Assembly: GCA_963978545.1 (NCBI GenBank)
Contig: OZ021723.1
Coordinates: forward strand, 101,216,002-101,280,001
DNA from: Linyphia triangularis
Taxonomy: Eukaryota; Arthropoda; Arachnida; Araneae; Linyphiidae
Reading direction: 5' to 3'
DNA length: 64,000 bases
Shown piece after piece: positions 24,520 to 37,746 of this stretch (position 1 is its first letter; each line of letters begins with the position of its first letter). The position numbers and the translations under genes are program-made. The notes under the pieces are model-generated. The model was not told the DNA's origin. It saw nothing but the letters and a program-made list of their open reading frames with translations, and did not search any database.

Positions 24520-24560
24520 GATTGTGGAAATTGATTGGGGTGATGATTTTTATGACACAA
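21010..24560. repeat. 10-monomer segmental duplication (3551 bp), unit 1
   Basis: All junctions from 21009 to 24560 recur at +3551 (24560 to 28111). The unit starts with the five-monomer cassette, then a B monomer with AATAAAAAAAGCTT, an A/B hybrid with CACGTA, the 13-bp-deleted B/A hybrid, a B3 and a B monomer. It contains the private AATTAATTG change at 23730. Its last monomer is a crossover product between a monomer like 8498-8859 and one like 20649-21009. Confidence 0.9.
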
Positions 24561-27500
24561 GGTGCAAAAAGATCGTAAAATTTTGAAAATTGAAATTTCC
24601 TATACAATTATCATGGGGAAAATGGAAAATGAAAATTATTTAAACTGCACAGATTTGGACCAACCTTTGACCATCTTCACATTTTTTTTATGCTATAAAT
24701 TTGGAAATGGAGATTCTAATATATAAAAGCTTCAATTTCGCCAAAGGAAAAAAAATTGAGATTTTTACTTTTTGAAAAATAATTCATTGAATATCGTCCC
24801 CCATGTACTTTCAATACGTGAAATTTGCATTTCTTGACATTGAGCAGTAAAATGTAGTTATAATGACAATTCGATTGTGGAAATTGATTGGGGTGATGAT
24901 TTTTGTGACACAATGTGCAAAAAGATTGTGAAAATTGAAAAATTTGAAATTTCCCATACAATTAACATGGGAAAATTAGAGATGAAAAACTTTTAAACTG
25001 AACAGATTTGGACCAAACTTTGACCACCTTCGCATTTTTTTTATGTTAAAAAATGGAAATGTAGATTCTCAAATATAAAAGCTTCAATTTCGCCAAAGGA
25101 AAAAAAAATTGAGATTTTTACTTTTTGAAAAATAATTCATTGAATATCGTCCCCCATGTACTTTCAATACGTGAAATTTGCATTTCTTGACATTGAGCAT
25201 TAAAATGTAGTTATAATGACGATTTGATTGTGGAAATTGATTGGGGTGATGATTTTTATGACACAAGGTGCAAAAAGATCGTAAAATTTCGAAAATTGCA
25301 AAGTTTGAAATTTCCTATACAATTAACATGGGGAAAATTGAAAATGAAAAATATTTAAACTGCACAGATTTGGACCAACCTTTGACCATCTTCACATTTT
25401 TTTTATGCTATAAATTTGGAAATGGAGATTCTAATATATAAAAGCTTCAATTTCGCCAAAGGAAAACAATTGAGATTTTTACTTTTTGAAAAATAATTCA
25501 TTGAATATCGTCCCCCATGTACTTTCAATACGTGAAATTTGCATTTCTTGACATTGAGCAGTAAAATGTAGTTATAATGACGATTTGATTGTGGAAATTG
25601 ATTGGGGTGATGATTTTTATGACACAAGGTGCAAAAAGATCGTAAAATTTTGAAAATTGAAATTTCCTATACAATTATCATGGGGAAAATGGAAAATGAA
25701 AATTATTTAAACTGCACAGATTTGGACCAACCTTTGACCATCTTCACATTTTTTTTATGCTATAAATTTGGAAATGGAGATTCTAATATATAAAAGCTTC
25801 AATTTCGCCAAAGGAAAAAAAATTGAGATTTTTACTTTTTGAAAAATAATTCATTGAATATCGTCCCCCATGTACTTTCAATACGTGAAATTTGCATTTC
25901 TTGACATTGAGCAGTAAAATGTAGTTATAATGACGATTCGATTGTGGAAATTGATTGGGGTGATGCTTTTTGTGACACAATAAGCAAAAAGATTGTGAAA
26001 ATTGAAAAATTTGAAATTTCCCATACAATTAACATGGGAAAATTAAAGATGAAAAACTTTTAAACTGAACAGATTTGGACCAAACTTTGACCACCTTCGA
26101 ATTTTTTTTATGTTAAAAAATTGGAAATGTAGATTCTCCAATATAAAAGCTTCAATTTCGCCAAAGGAAAAAAAATTGAGATTTTTACTTTTTGAAAAAT
26201 AATTCATTGAATATCGTCCCCCATGTACTTTCAATACGTGAAATTTGCATTTCTTGACATTGAGCAGTAAAATGTAGTTATAATGACGATTTGATTGTGG
26301 AAATTGATTGGGGTGATGATTTTTATGACACAAGGTGCAAAAAGATCGTAAAATTTCGAAAATTGCAAAGTTTGAAATTTCCTATACAATTAACATGGGG
26401 AAAATTGAAAATGAAAAATATTTAAACTGCACAGATTTGGACCAAACTTTGACCATCTTCACATTTTTTTTATGCTATAAATTTGGAAATGGAGATTCTA
26501 ATAAAAAAAGCTTCAATTTCGCCAAAGGAAAAAAAATTGAGATTTTTACTTTTTGAAAAATAATTCATTGAATATCGTCCCCCATATACTTTCAATACGT
26601 GAAATTTGCATTTCTTGACATTGAGCAGTAAAATGTAGTTATAATGACGATTCGATTGTGGAAATTGATTGGGGTGATGATTTTTATGACACAATGTGCA
26701 AAAAGATTGTGAAAATTGAAAAATTTGAAATTTCCCATACAATTAACATGGGAAAATTAATGATGAAAAACTTTTAAACTGCACAGATTTGGACCAACCT
26801 TTGACCATCTTCACATTTTTTTTATGTTATAAATTTGGAATTGGAGATTCTAATATATAAAAGCTTCAATTTCGCCAAAGGAAAAAAAATTGAGATTTTT
26901 ACTTTTTGAAAAATAATTCATTGAATATCGTCCCCCACGTACTTTCAATACGTGAAATTTGCATTTCTTGACATTGAGCAGTAAAATGTAGTTATAATGA
27001 CGATTTGATTGTGGAAATTGATTGGGGTGATGATTTTTATGACACAAGGTGCAAAAAGATCGTAAAATTTCGAAAATTGCAAAGTTTGAAATTTCCTATA
27101 CAATTAACATGGGGAAAATTGAAAATGAAAAATATTTAAACTGCACAGATTTGGACCAAACTTTGACCACCTTCGCATTTTTTTTATGTTAAAAAATTGG
27201 AAATGTAGATTCTCCAATATAAAAGCTTCAATTTCGCCAAAGGAAAAAAAATTGAGATTTTTACTTTTTGAAAAATAATTAATTGAATATCGTCCCCCAT
27301 GTACTTTCAATACGTGAAATTTGCATTTCTTGACATTGAGCAGTAAAATGTAGTTATAATGACGATTTGATTGGGGTGATGATTTTTATGACACAAGGTG
27401 CAAAAAGATCGTAAAATTTTGAAAATTGAAATTTCCTATACAATTATCATGGGGAAAATGGAAAATGAAAATTATTTAAACTGCACAGATTTGGACCAAC

Positions 27501-28111
27501 CTTTGACCATCTTCACATTTTTTTTATGCTATAAATTTGGAAATGTAGATTCTAATATATAAAAGCTTCAATTTCGCCAAAGGAAAAAAAATTGAGATTT
27601 TTACTTTTTGAAAAATAATTCATTGAATATCGTCCCCCATGTACTTTCAATACGTGAAATTTGCATTTCTTGACATTGAGCAGTAAAATGTAGTTATAAT
27701 GACGATTCGATTGTGGAAATTGATTGGGGTGATGATTTTTATGACACAAGGTGCAAAAAGATCGTAAAATTTCGAAAATTGCAAAGTTTGAAATTTCCTA
27801 TACAATTAACATGGGGAAAATTGAAAATGAAAAATATTTAAACTGCACAGATTTGGACCAACCTTTGACCATCTTCACATTTTTTTTATGCTATAAATTT
27901 GGAAATGGAGATTCTAATATATAAAAGCTTCAATTTCGCCAAAGGAAAAAAAATTGAGATTTTTACTTTTTGAAAAATAATTCATTGAATATCGTCCCCC
28001 ATGTACTTTCAATACGTGAAATTTGCATTTCTTGACATTGAGCAGTAAAATGTAGTTATAATGACGATTCGATTGTGGAAATTGATTGGGGTGATGATTT
28101 TTATGACACAA
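24561..28111. repeat. 10-monomer segmental duplication (3551 bp), unit 2
   Basis: This is a repeat of 21010-24560 with identical monomer order and spacing. The AATTAATTG change at 23730 reappears at 27281, while 8029 in HOR copy 1 keeps the common base. The final monomer (27750-28111) has the unrecombined form (CATGTA, CGATTCG, followed by GTAAATTTTCG), as at 8498-8859. Confidence 0.9.
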
Positions 28112-28824
28112 GGTGCAAAAAGATCGTAAATTTTCGAAAATTGCAAAGTTTGAAATTTCCTATACATTTAACATGGGAAATTTGAAAATGAAAAATATTT
28201 AAACTGCACAGATTTGGACTAACCTTTGACCATCTTCACATTTTTTTTATGCTATAAATTTGGAAATGGAGATTCTAATATATAAAAGCTTCAATTTCGA
28301 CAAAGGAAAAAAAATTGAGATTTTTACTTTTTGAAAAATAATTCATTGAATATCGTCCCCCATGTACTTTCAATACGTGAAATTTGCATTTCTTGACATT
28401 GAGCAGTAAAATGTAGTTATAATGACGATTTGATTGTGGAAATTGATTGGGGTGATGATTTTTATGACACAAGGTGCAAAAAGATCGTAAAATTTTGAAA
28501 ATTGAAATTTCCTATACAATTATCATGGGGAAAATGGAAAATGAAAATTATTTAAACTGCACAGATTTGGACCAACCTTTGACCATCTTCACATTTTTTT
28601 ATGCTATAAATTTGGAAATGGAGATTCTAATATATAAAAGCTTCAATTTCGCCAAAGGAAAAAAAATTGAGATTTTTACTTTTTGAAAAATAATTCATTG
28701 AATATCGTCCCCCATGTACTTTCAATACGTGAAATTTGCATTTCTTGACATTGAGCAGTAAAATGTAGTTATAATGACGATTTGATTGTGGAAATTGATT
28801 GGGGTGATGATTTTTATGACACAA

Positions 28825-29522
28825 GGTGCAAAAAGATCGTAAAATTTTGAAAATTGAAATTTCCTATACAATTATCATGGGGAAAATGGAAAATGAAAAT
28901 TATTTAAACTGCACAGATTTGGACCAACCTTTGACCATCTTCACATTCTTTTTATGCTATAAATTTGGAAATGTAGATTCTAATATATAAAAGCTTCAAT
29001 TTCGCCAAAGGAAAAAAAATTGAGATTTTTACTTTTTGAAAAATAATTCATTGAATATCGTCCCCCATGTACTTTCAATACGTGAAATTTGCATTTCTTG
29101 ACATTGAGCAGTAAAATGTAGTTATAATGACGATTTGATTGTGGAAATTGATTGGGGTGATGATTTTTATGACACAAGGTGCAAAAAGATCGTAAAATTT
29201 TGAAAATTGAAATTTCCTATACAATTATCATGGGGAAAATGAAAATTATTTAAACTGCACAGATTTGGACCAACCTTTGACCATCTTCACATTTTTTTAT
29301 GCTATAAATTTGGAAATGGAGATTCTAATATATAAAAGCTTCAATTTCGCCAAAGGAAAAAAAATTGAGATTTTTACTTTTTGAAAAATAATTCATTGAA
29401 TATCGTCCCCCACGTATTTTCAATACGTGAAATTTCCATTTCTTGACATTGAGCAGTAAAATGTAGTTATAATGACGATTCGATTGTGGAAATTGATTGG
29501 GGTGATGATTTTTATGACACAA
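28825..29522. repeat. Two inserted B3 monomers (353 and 345 bp)
   Basis: The first monomer has CACATTCTTTTTATG, a T-to-C change inside the T8 tract. The second is shortened to 345 bp. It has lost one of two adjacent GAAAATG repeats near 29234 (GGGGAAAATGAAAATT) and one T of the T8 tract. Its core carries CACGTATTTTCAATACGTG and CCATTT. These monomers account for the 698-bp jump in offset to HOR copy 1. Confidence 0.82.
29411..29429. repeat. Perfect 8-bp-arm hairpin in the core (CACGTATT-TTC-AATACGTG)
   Basis: This is the only copy I found that combines the CACGTA and TATTTT core variants. Together they make both arms of the inverted repeat fully complementary with a 3-nt loop. Most cores have CATGTA (one mismatch in the arms), and those with TACTTT have shorter possible arms. 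Confidence 0.8.
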
Positions 29523-32500
29523 GGTGTAAAAAGATTGTGAAAATTGAAAAATTTGAAATTTCCCATACAATTAACATGGGAAAATTAATGATGAAAAACT
29601 TTTAAACTGCACAGATTTGGACCAACCTTTGACCATCTTCACATTTTTTTTATGCTATAAATTTGGAAATGGAGATTCTAATATATAAAAGCTTCAATTT
29701 CGCCAAAGGAAAAAAAATTGAGATTTTTACTTTTTGAAAAATAATTCATTGAATATCGTCCCCCATGTACTTTCAATACGTGAAATTTGCATTTCTTGAC
29801 ATTGAGCAGTAAAATGTAGTTATAATGACGATTTGATTGTGGAAATTGATTGGGGTGATGATTTTTATGACACAAGGTGCAAAAAGATCGTAAAATTTTG
29901 AAAATTGAAATTTCCTATACAATTATCATGGGGAAAATGGAAAATGAAAATTATTTAAACTGCACAGATTTGGACCAACCTTTGACCATCTTCACATTTT
30001 TTTTATGCTATAAATTTGGAAATGTAGATTCTAATATATAAAAGCTTCAATTTCGCCAAAGGAAAAAAAATTGAGATTTTTACTTTTTGAAAAATAATTC
30101 ATTGAATATCGTCCCCCATGTACTTTCAATACGTGAAATTTGCATTTCTTGACATTGAGCAGTAAAATGTAGTTATAATGACGATTCGATTGTGGAAATT
30201 GATTGGGGTGATGATTTTTATGACACAAGGTGCAAAAAGATCGTAAAATTTCGAAAATTGCAAAGTTTGAAATTTCCTATACATTTAACATGGGAAATTT
30301 GAAAATGAAAAATATTTAAACTGCACAGATTTGGACTAACCTTTGACCATCTTCACATTTTTTTTATGCTATAAATTTGGAAATGGAGATTCTAATATAT
30401 AAAAGCTTCAATTTCGACAAAGGAAAAAAAATTGAGATTTTTACTTTTTGAAAAATAATTCATTGAATATCGTCCCCCATGTACTTTCAATACGTGAAAT
30501 TTGCATTTCTTGACATTGAGCAGTAAAATGTAGTTATAATGACGATTCGATTGTGGAAATTGATTGGGGTGATGATTTTTATGACACAATGTGCAAAAAG
30601 ATTGTGAAAATTGAAAAATTTGAAATTTAACATACAATTAACATGGGAAAATTAAAGATGAAAACTTTTAAACTGAACAGATTTGGACCAAACTTTGACC
30701 ACCTTCGCATTTTTTTTATGTTAAAAAACTGGAAATGTAGATTCTCCAATATAAAAGCTTCAATTTCGCCAAAGGAAAAAAAAATTGAGATTTTTACTTT
30801 TTGAAAAATAATTCATTGAATATCGTCCCCCATGTATTTTCAATACGTGAAATTTGCATTTCTTGACATTGAGCAGTAAAATAAAGTTATAATGACGATT
30901 CGATTGTGGAAATTTACTGGGGTGATGATTTTTATGACACAAGGTGCAAAAAGATCGTAAAATTTTGAAAATTGAAATTTCCTATACAATTATCATGGGG
31001 AAAATGGAAAATGAAAATTATTTAAACTGCACAGATTTGGACCAACCTTTGACCATCTTCACATTTTTTTTATGCTATAAATTTGGAAATGTAGATTCTA
31101 ATATATAAAAGCTTCAATTTCGCCAAAGGAAAAAAAATTGAGATTTTTACTTTTTGAAAAATAATTCATTGAATATCGTCCCCCATGTACTTTCAATACG
31201 TGAAATTTGCATTTCTTGACATTGAGCAGTAAAATGTAGTTATAATGACGATTCGATTGTGGAAATTGATTGGGGTGATGATTTTTATGACACAAGGTGC
31301 AAAAAGATCGTAAAATTTCGAAAATTGCAAAGTTTGAAATTTCCTATACAATTAACATGGGGAAAATTGAAAATGAAAAATATTTAAACTGCACAGATTT
31401 GGACCAACCTTTGACCATCTTCACATTTTTTTTATGCTATAAATTTGAAAATGGAGATTCTAATATATAAAAGCTTCAATTTCGCCAAAGGAAAAAAAAT
31501 TGAGATTTTTACTTTTTGAAAAATAATTCATTGAATATCGTCCCCCATGTACTTTCAATACGTGAAATTTGCATTTCTTGACATTGAGCAGTAAAATGTA
31601 GTTATAATGACGATTCGATTGTGGAAATTGATTGGGGTGATGATTTTTATGACACAAGGTGCAAAAAGATCGTAAATTTTCGAAAATTGCAAAGTTTGAA
31701 ATTTCCTATACATTTAACATGGGAAATTTGAAAATGAAAAATATTTAAACTGCACAGATTTGGACTAACCTTTGACCATCTTCACATTTTTTTTATGCTA
31801 TAAATTTGGAAATGGAGATTCTAATATATAAAAGCTTCAATTTCGACAAAGGAAAAAAAATTGAGATTTTTACTTTTTGAAAAATAATTCATTGAATATC
31901 GTCCCCCACGTACTTTCAATACGTGAAATTTGCATTTCTTGACATTGAGCAGTAAAATGTAGTTATAATGACGATTTGATTGTGGAAATTGATTGGGGTG
32001 ATGATTTTTATGACACAAGGTGCAAAAAGATCGTAAAATTTCGAAAATTGCAAAGTTTGAAATTTCCTATACAATTAACATGGGGAAAATTGAAAATGAA
32101 AAATATTTAAACTGCACAGATTTGGACCAACCTTTGACCATCTTCACATTTTTTTTATGCTATAAATTTTTAAATGGAGATTCTAATATATAAAAGCTTC
32201 AATTTCGCCAAAGGAAAAAAAATTGAGATTTTTACTTTTTGAAAAATAATTCATTGAATATCGTCCCCCATGTACTTTCAATACGTGAAATTTGCATTTC
32301 TTGACATTGAGCAGTAAAATGTAGTTATAATGACGATTTGATTGTGGAAATTGATTGGGGTGATGATTTTTATGACACAAGGTGCAAAAAGATCGTAAAA
32401 TTTTGAAAATTGAAATTTCCTATACAATTATCATGGGGAAAATGGAAAATGAAAATTATTTAAACTGCACAGATTTGGACCAACCTTTGACCATCTTCAC

Positions 32501-33809
32501 ATTTTTTTTATGCTATAAATTTGGAAATGTAGATTCTAATATATAAAAGCTTCAATTTCGCCAAAGGAAAAAAAATTGAGATTTTTACTTTTTGAAAAAT
32601 AATTCATTGAATATCGTCCCCCATGTACTTTCAATACGTGAAATTTGCATTTCTTGACATTGAGCAGTAAAATGTAGTTATAATGACGATTCGATTGTGG
32701 AAATTGATTGGGGTGATGATTTTTATGACACAAGGTGCAAAAAGATCGTAAAATTTCGAAAATTGCAAAGTTTGAAATTTCCTATACAATTAACATGGGG
32801 AAAATTGAAAATGAAAAATATTTAAACTGCACAGATTTGGACCAACCTTTGACCATCTTCACATTTTTTTTATGCTATAAATTTGAAAATGGAGATTCTA
32901 ATATATAAAAGCTTCAATTTCGCCAAAGGAAAAAAAATTGAGATTTTTACTTTTTGAAAAATAATTCATTGAATATCGTCCCCCATGTACTTTCAATACG
33001 TGAAATTTGCATTTCTTGACATTGAGCAGTAAAATGTAGTTATAATGACGATTCGATTGTGGAAATTGATTGGGGTGATGATTTTTATGACACAAGGTGC
33101 AAAAAGATCGTAAATTTTCGAAAATTGCAAAGTTTGAAATTTCCTATACATTTAACATGGGAAATTTGAAAATGAAAAATATTTAAACTGCACAGATTTG
33201 GACTAACATTTGACCATCTTCACATTTTTTTTATGCTATAAATTTGGAAATGGAGATTCTAATATATAAAAGCTTCAATTTCGACAAAGGAAAAAAAATT
33301 GAGATTTTTACTTTTTGAAAAATAATTCATTGAATATCGTCCCCCATGTACTTTCAATACGTGAAATTTGCATTTCTTGACATTGAGCAGTAAAATGTAG
33401 TTATAATGACGATTCGATTGTGGAAATTGATTGGGGTGATGATTTTTATGACACAATGTGCAAAAAGATTGTGAAAATTGAAAAATTTGAAATTTAACAT
33501 ACAATTAACATGGGAAAATTAAAGATGAAAACTTTTAAACTGAACAGATTTGGACCAAACTTTGACCACCTTCGCATTTTTTTTATGTTAAAAAATTGGA
33601 AATGTAGATTCTCCAATATAAAAGCTTCAATTTCGCCAAAGGAAAAAAAAATTGAGATTTTTACTTTTTGAAAAATAATTCATTGAATATCGTCCCCCAT
33701 GTATTTTCAATACGTGAAATTTGCATTTCTTGACATTGAGCAGTAAAATGTAGTTATAATGACGATTCGATTGTGAAAATTTACTGGGGTGATGATTTTT
33801 ATGACACAA

Positions 33810-36800
33810 GGTGCAAAAAGATCGTAAAATTTCGAAAATTGCAAAGTTTGAAATTTCCTATACATTTAACATGGGAAATTTGAAAATGAAAAATATTTAA
33901 ACTGCACAGATTTGGACCAACTTTTGACCATCTTCACATTTTTTTTATGCTATAAATTTGGAAATGGAGATTCGCCTATATAAAAGCTTCAATTTCGCCA
34001 AAGGAAAAAAAATTGAGATTTTTACTTTTTGAAAAATAATTCATTGAATATCGTCCCCCATGTACTTTCAATACGTGAAATTTGCATTTCTTGACATTGA
34101 GCAGTAAAATGTAGTTATAATGACGATTCGATTGTGGAAATTGATTGGGGTGATGATTTTTATGACACAAGGTGCAAAAAGATCGTAAATTTTCGAAAAT
34201 TGCAAAGTTTGAAATTTCCTATACATTTAACATGGGAAATTTGAAAATGAAAAATATTTAAACTGCACAGATTTGGACTAACCTTTGACCATCTTCACAT
34301 TTTTTTATGCTATAAATTTGGAAATGGAGATTCTAATATATAAAAGCTTCAATTTCGCCAAAGGAAAAAAAATTGAGATTTTTACTTTTTGAAAAATAAT
34401 TCATTGAATATCGTCCCCCATGTATTTTCAATACGTGAAATTTCCATTTCTTGACATTGAGCAGTAAAATGTAGTTATAATGACGATTCGATTGTGGAAA
34501 TTGATTGGGGTGATGATTTTTATGACACAAGGTGTAAAAAGATTGTGAAAATTGAAAAATTTGAAATTTCCCATACAATTAACATGGGAAAATTAATGAT
34601 GAAAAACTTTTAAACTGCACAGATTTGGACCAACCTTTGACCATCTTCACATTTTTTTTATGCTATAAATTTGGAAATGGAGATTCGCCTATATAAAAGC
34701 TTCAATTTCGCCAAAGGAAAAAAAATTGAGATTTTTACTTTTTGAAAAATAATTCATTGAATATCGTCCCCCATGTACTTTCAATACGTGAAATTTGCAT
34801 TTCTTGACATTGAGCAGTAAAATGTAGTTATAATGACGATTTGATTGTGGAAATTGATTGGGGTGATGATTTTTATGACACAAGGTGCAAAAAGATCGTA
34901 AAATTTTGAAAATTGAAATTTCCTATACAATTATCATGGAGAAAATGGAAAATGAAAATTATTTAAACTGCACAGATTTGGACCAACCTTTGACCATCTT
35001 CACATTTTTTTTATGCTATAAATTTGGAAATGGAGATTCTAATATATAAAAGCTTCAATTTCGCCAAAGGAAAAAAAATTGAGATTTTTACTTTTTGAAA
35101 AATAATTCATTGAATATCGTCCCCCATGTACTTTCAATACGTGAAATTTGCATTTCTTGACATTGAGCAGTAAAATGTAGTTATAATGACGATTTGATTG
35201 TGGAAATTGATTGGGGTGATGATTTTTATGACACAAGGTGCAAAAAGATTGTAAATTTTCGAAAATTGCAAAGTTTGAAATTTCCTATACATTTAACATG
35301 GGAAATTTGAAAATGAAAAATATTTAAACTGCACAGATTTGGACTAACCTTTGACCATCTTCACATTTTTTTTATGCTATAAATTTGGAAATGGAGATTC
35401 TAATATATAAAAGCTTCAATTTCGCCAAAGGAAAAAAAATTGAGATTTTTACTTTTTGAAAAATAATTCATTGAATATCGTCCCCCATGTATTTTCAATA
35501 CGTGAAATTTCCATTTCTTGACATTGAGCAGTAAAATGTAGTTATAATGACGATTCGATTGTGGAAATTGATTGGGGTGATGATTTTTATGACACAAGGT
35601 GTAAAAAGATTGTGAAAATTGAAAAATTTGAAATTTCCCATACAATTAACATGAAAAAATTAATGATGAAAAACTTTTAAACTGCACAGATTTGGACCAA
35701 CCTTTGACCATCTTCACATTTTTTTTATGCTATAAATTTGGAAATGGAGATTCGCCTATATAAAAGCTTCAATTTCGCCAAAGGAAAAAAAATTGAGATT
35801 TTTACTTTTTGAAAAATAATTCATTGAATATCGTCCCCCATGTACTTTCAATACGTGAAATTTGCATTTCTTGACATTGAGCAGTAAAATGTAGTTATAA
35901 TGACGATTTGATTGTGGAAATTGATTGGGGTGATGATTTTTATGACACAAGGTGCAAAAAGATCGTAAAATTTCGAAAATTGCAAAGTTTGAAATTTCCT
36001 ATACATTTAACATGGGAAATTTGAAAATGAAAAATATTTAAACTGCACAGATTTGGACCAACCTTTGACCATCTTCACATTTTTTGTATGCTATAAATTT
36101 GGAAATGGAGATTCTAATATATAAAAGCTTCAATTTCGACAAAGGAAAAAAAATTGAGATTTTTACTTTTTGAAAAATAATTCATTGAATATCGTCCCCC
36201 ATGTACTTTCAATACGTGAAATTTGCATTTCTTGACATTGAGCAGTAAAATGTAGTTATAATGACGATTTGATTGTGGAAATTGATTGGGGTGATGATTT
36301 TTATGACACAAGGTGCAAAAAGATCGTAAAATTTTGAAAATTGAAATTTCCTATACAATTATCATGGGGAAAATGGAAAATGAAAAATATTTAAACTGCA
36401 CAGATTTGGACCAACCTTTGACCACCTTGGCATTTTTTTTATGTTAAAAAATTGGAAATGTAGATTCTCCAATATAAAAGCTTCAATTTCGCCAAAGGAA
36501 AAAAAATTGAGATTTTTACTTTTTGAAAAATAATTCATTGAATATCGTCCCCCATGTACTTTCAATACGTGAAATTTGCATTTCTTGACATTGAGCAGTA
36601 AAATGTAGTTATAATGACGATTTGATTGTGGAAATTGATTGGGGTGATGATTTTTATGACACAAGGTGCAAAAAGATCGTAAAATTTCAAAAATTGCAAA
36701 GTTTGAAATTTCCTATACAATTAACATGGGGAAAATTGAAAATGAAAAATATTTAAACTGCAAAGATTTGGACCAACCTTTGACCATCTTCACATTTTTT

Positions 36801-37746
36801 TTATGCTATATATTTGGAAATGGAGATTCTAATATAAAAAAGCTTCAATTTCGCCAAAGGAAAAAAAATTGAGATTTTTACTTTTTGAAAAATAATTCAT
36901 TGAATATCGTCCCACATGTACTTTCAATACGTGAAATTTGCATTTCTTGACATTGAGCAGTAAAATGTAGTTATAATGACAATTCGATTGTGGAAATTGA
37001 TTGGGGTGATGATTTTTATGACACAATGTGCAAAAAGATTGTGAAAATTGAAAAATTTGAAATTTCCTATACAATTAACGTGGGAAAATTAAAGATGAAA
37101 AACTTTTAAACTGAACAGATTTGGACCAAACTTTGACCACTTTATTCGCATTTTTTTTATGTTAAAAAATTGGAAATGTAGATTCTCCAATATAAAAGCT
37201 TCAATTTCGCCAAAGGAAAAAAAAAATTGAGATTTTTACTTTTTGAAAAATAATTCATTGAATATCGTCCCCCATGTATTTTTAATACGTGAAATTTGCA
37301 TTTCTTGACATTGAGTAGTAAAATGTAGTTATAATGACGATTCGATTGTGGAAATTTACTGGGGTGATGATTTTTATGACACAAGGTGCAAAAAGATCGT
37401 AAAATTTCGAAAATTGCAAAGTTTGAAATTTCCTATACAATTAACATGGGGAAAATTGAAAATGAAAAATATTTAAACTGCACAGATTTGGACCAACCTT
37501 TGACCATCTTCACATTTTTTTTATGCTATAAATTTGGAAATGGAGATTCTAATATAAAAAAGCTTCAATTTCGCCAAAGGAAAAAAAATTGAGATTTTTA
37601 CTTTTTGAAAAATAATTCATTGAATATCGTCCCCCATGTACTTTCAATACGTGAAATTTGCATTTCTTGACATTGAGCAGTAAAATGTAGTTATAATGAC
37701 GATTTGATTGTGGAAATTGATTGGGGTGATGATTTTTATGACACAA
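33810..37746. repeat. Mosaic region with 1067-bp trimers and rare hybrids
   Basis: The monomer order is B2, B2 (360 bp), A/B hybrid, B3, B2, A/B hybrid, B2, B3/A hybrid, B, A+, B. The trimer B2-A/B-B3 at 34171-35236 is partly repeated at 35237-36311, with junctions shifted 1066-1067 bp. GATTCGCCTATATAAAAG tails occur near 33972, 34685 and 35752. Several private changes cluster here: TGGAGAAAATGG (about 34938), AACATGAAAAAATT (about 35648), TTTTTGTATG (about 36083), CCTTGGCAT (about 36425) and GTCCCACATG (about 36912). The last three monomers (36665-37746) resemble 1008-2089 but are more diverged. Confidence 0.8.
36312..36664. repeat. Recombinant monomer: B3 head joined to A tail
   Basis: The head is B3 (TTTTGAAAATTGAAATTTCC, ATTATCATGGGG). 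The tail becomes A after the ACCAACC motif (CCACCTTGGCATT, GTTAAAAAATTGG, CTCCAATATAAAAG). I saw no other copy of this combination in the window. Confidence 0.8.

Larger units (their letters stand above)
28112..33809. repeat. Continuation of HOR copy 2, rearranged
   Basis: 28112-28690 matches 8860-9438 at +19252. Two extra B3 monomers then intervene (28825-29522). 29523-31657 matches 9573-11707 at +19950, and 32734-33809 matches 12775-13850 at +19959. Between these, 31658-32733 has B2-B-B3 where copy 1 has B2-A-B3. The B2 core there has CGACAAAGG and CACGTA, and the B monomer has the private ATTTTTAAATGG. Collinearity with copy 1 ends after 33809. Confidence 0.82.
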
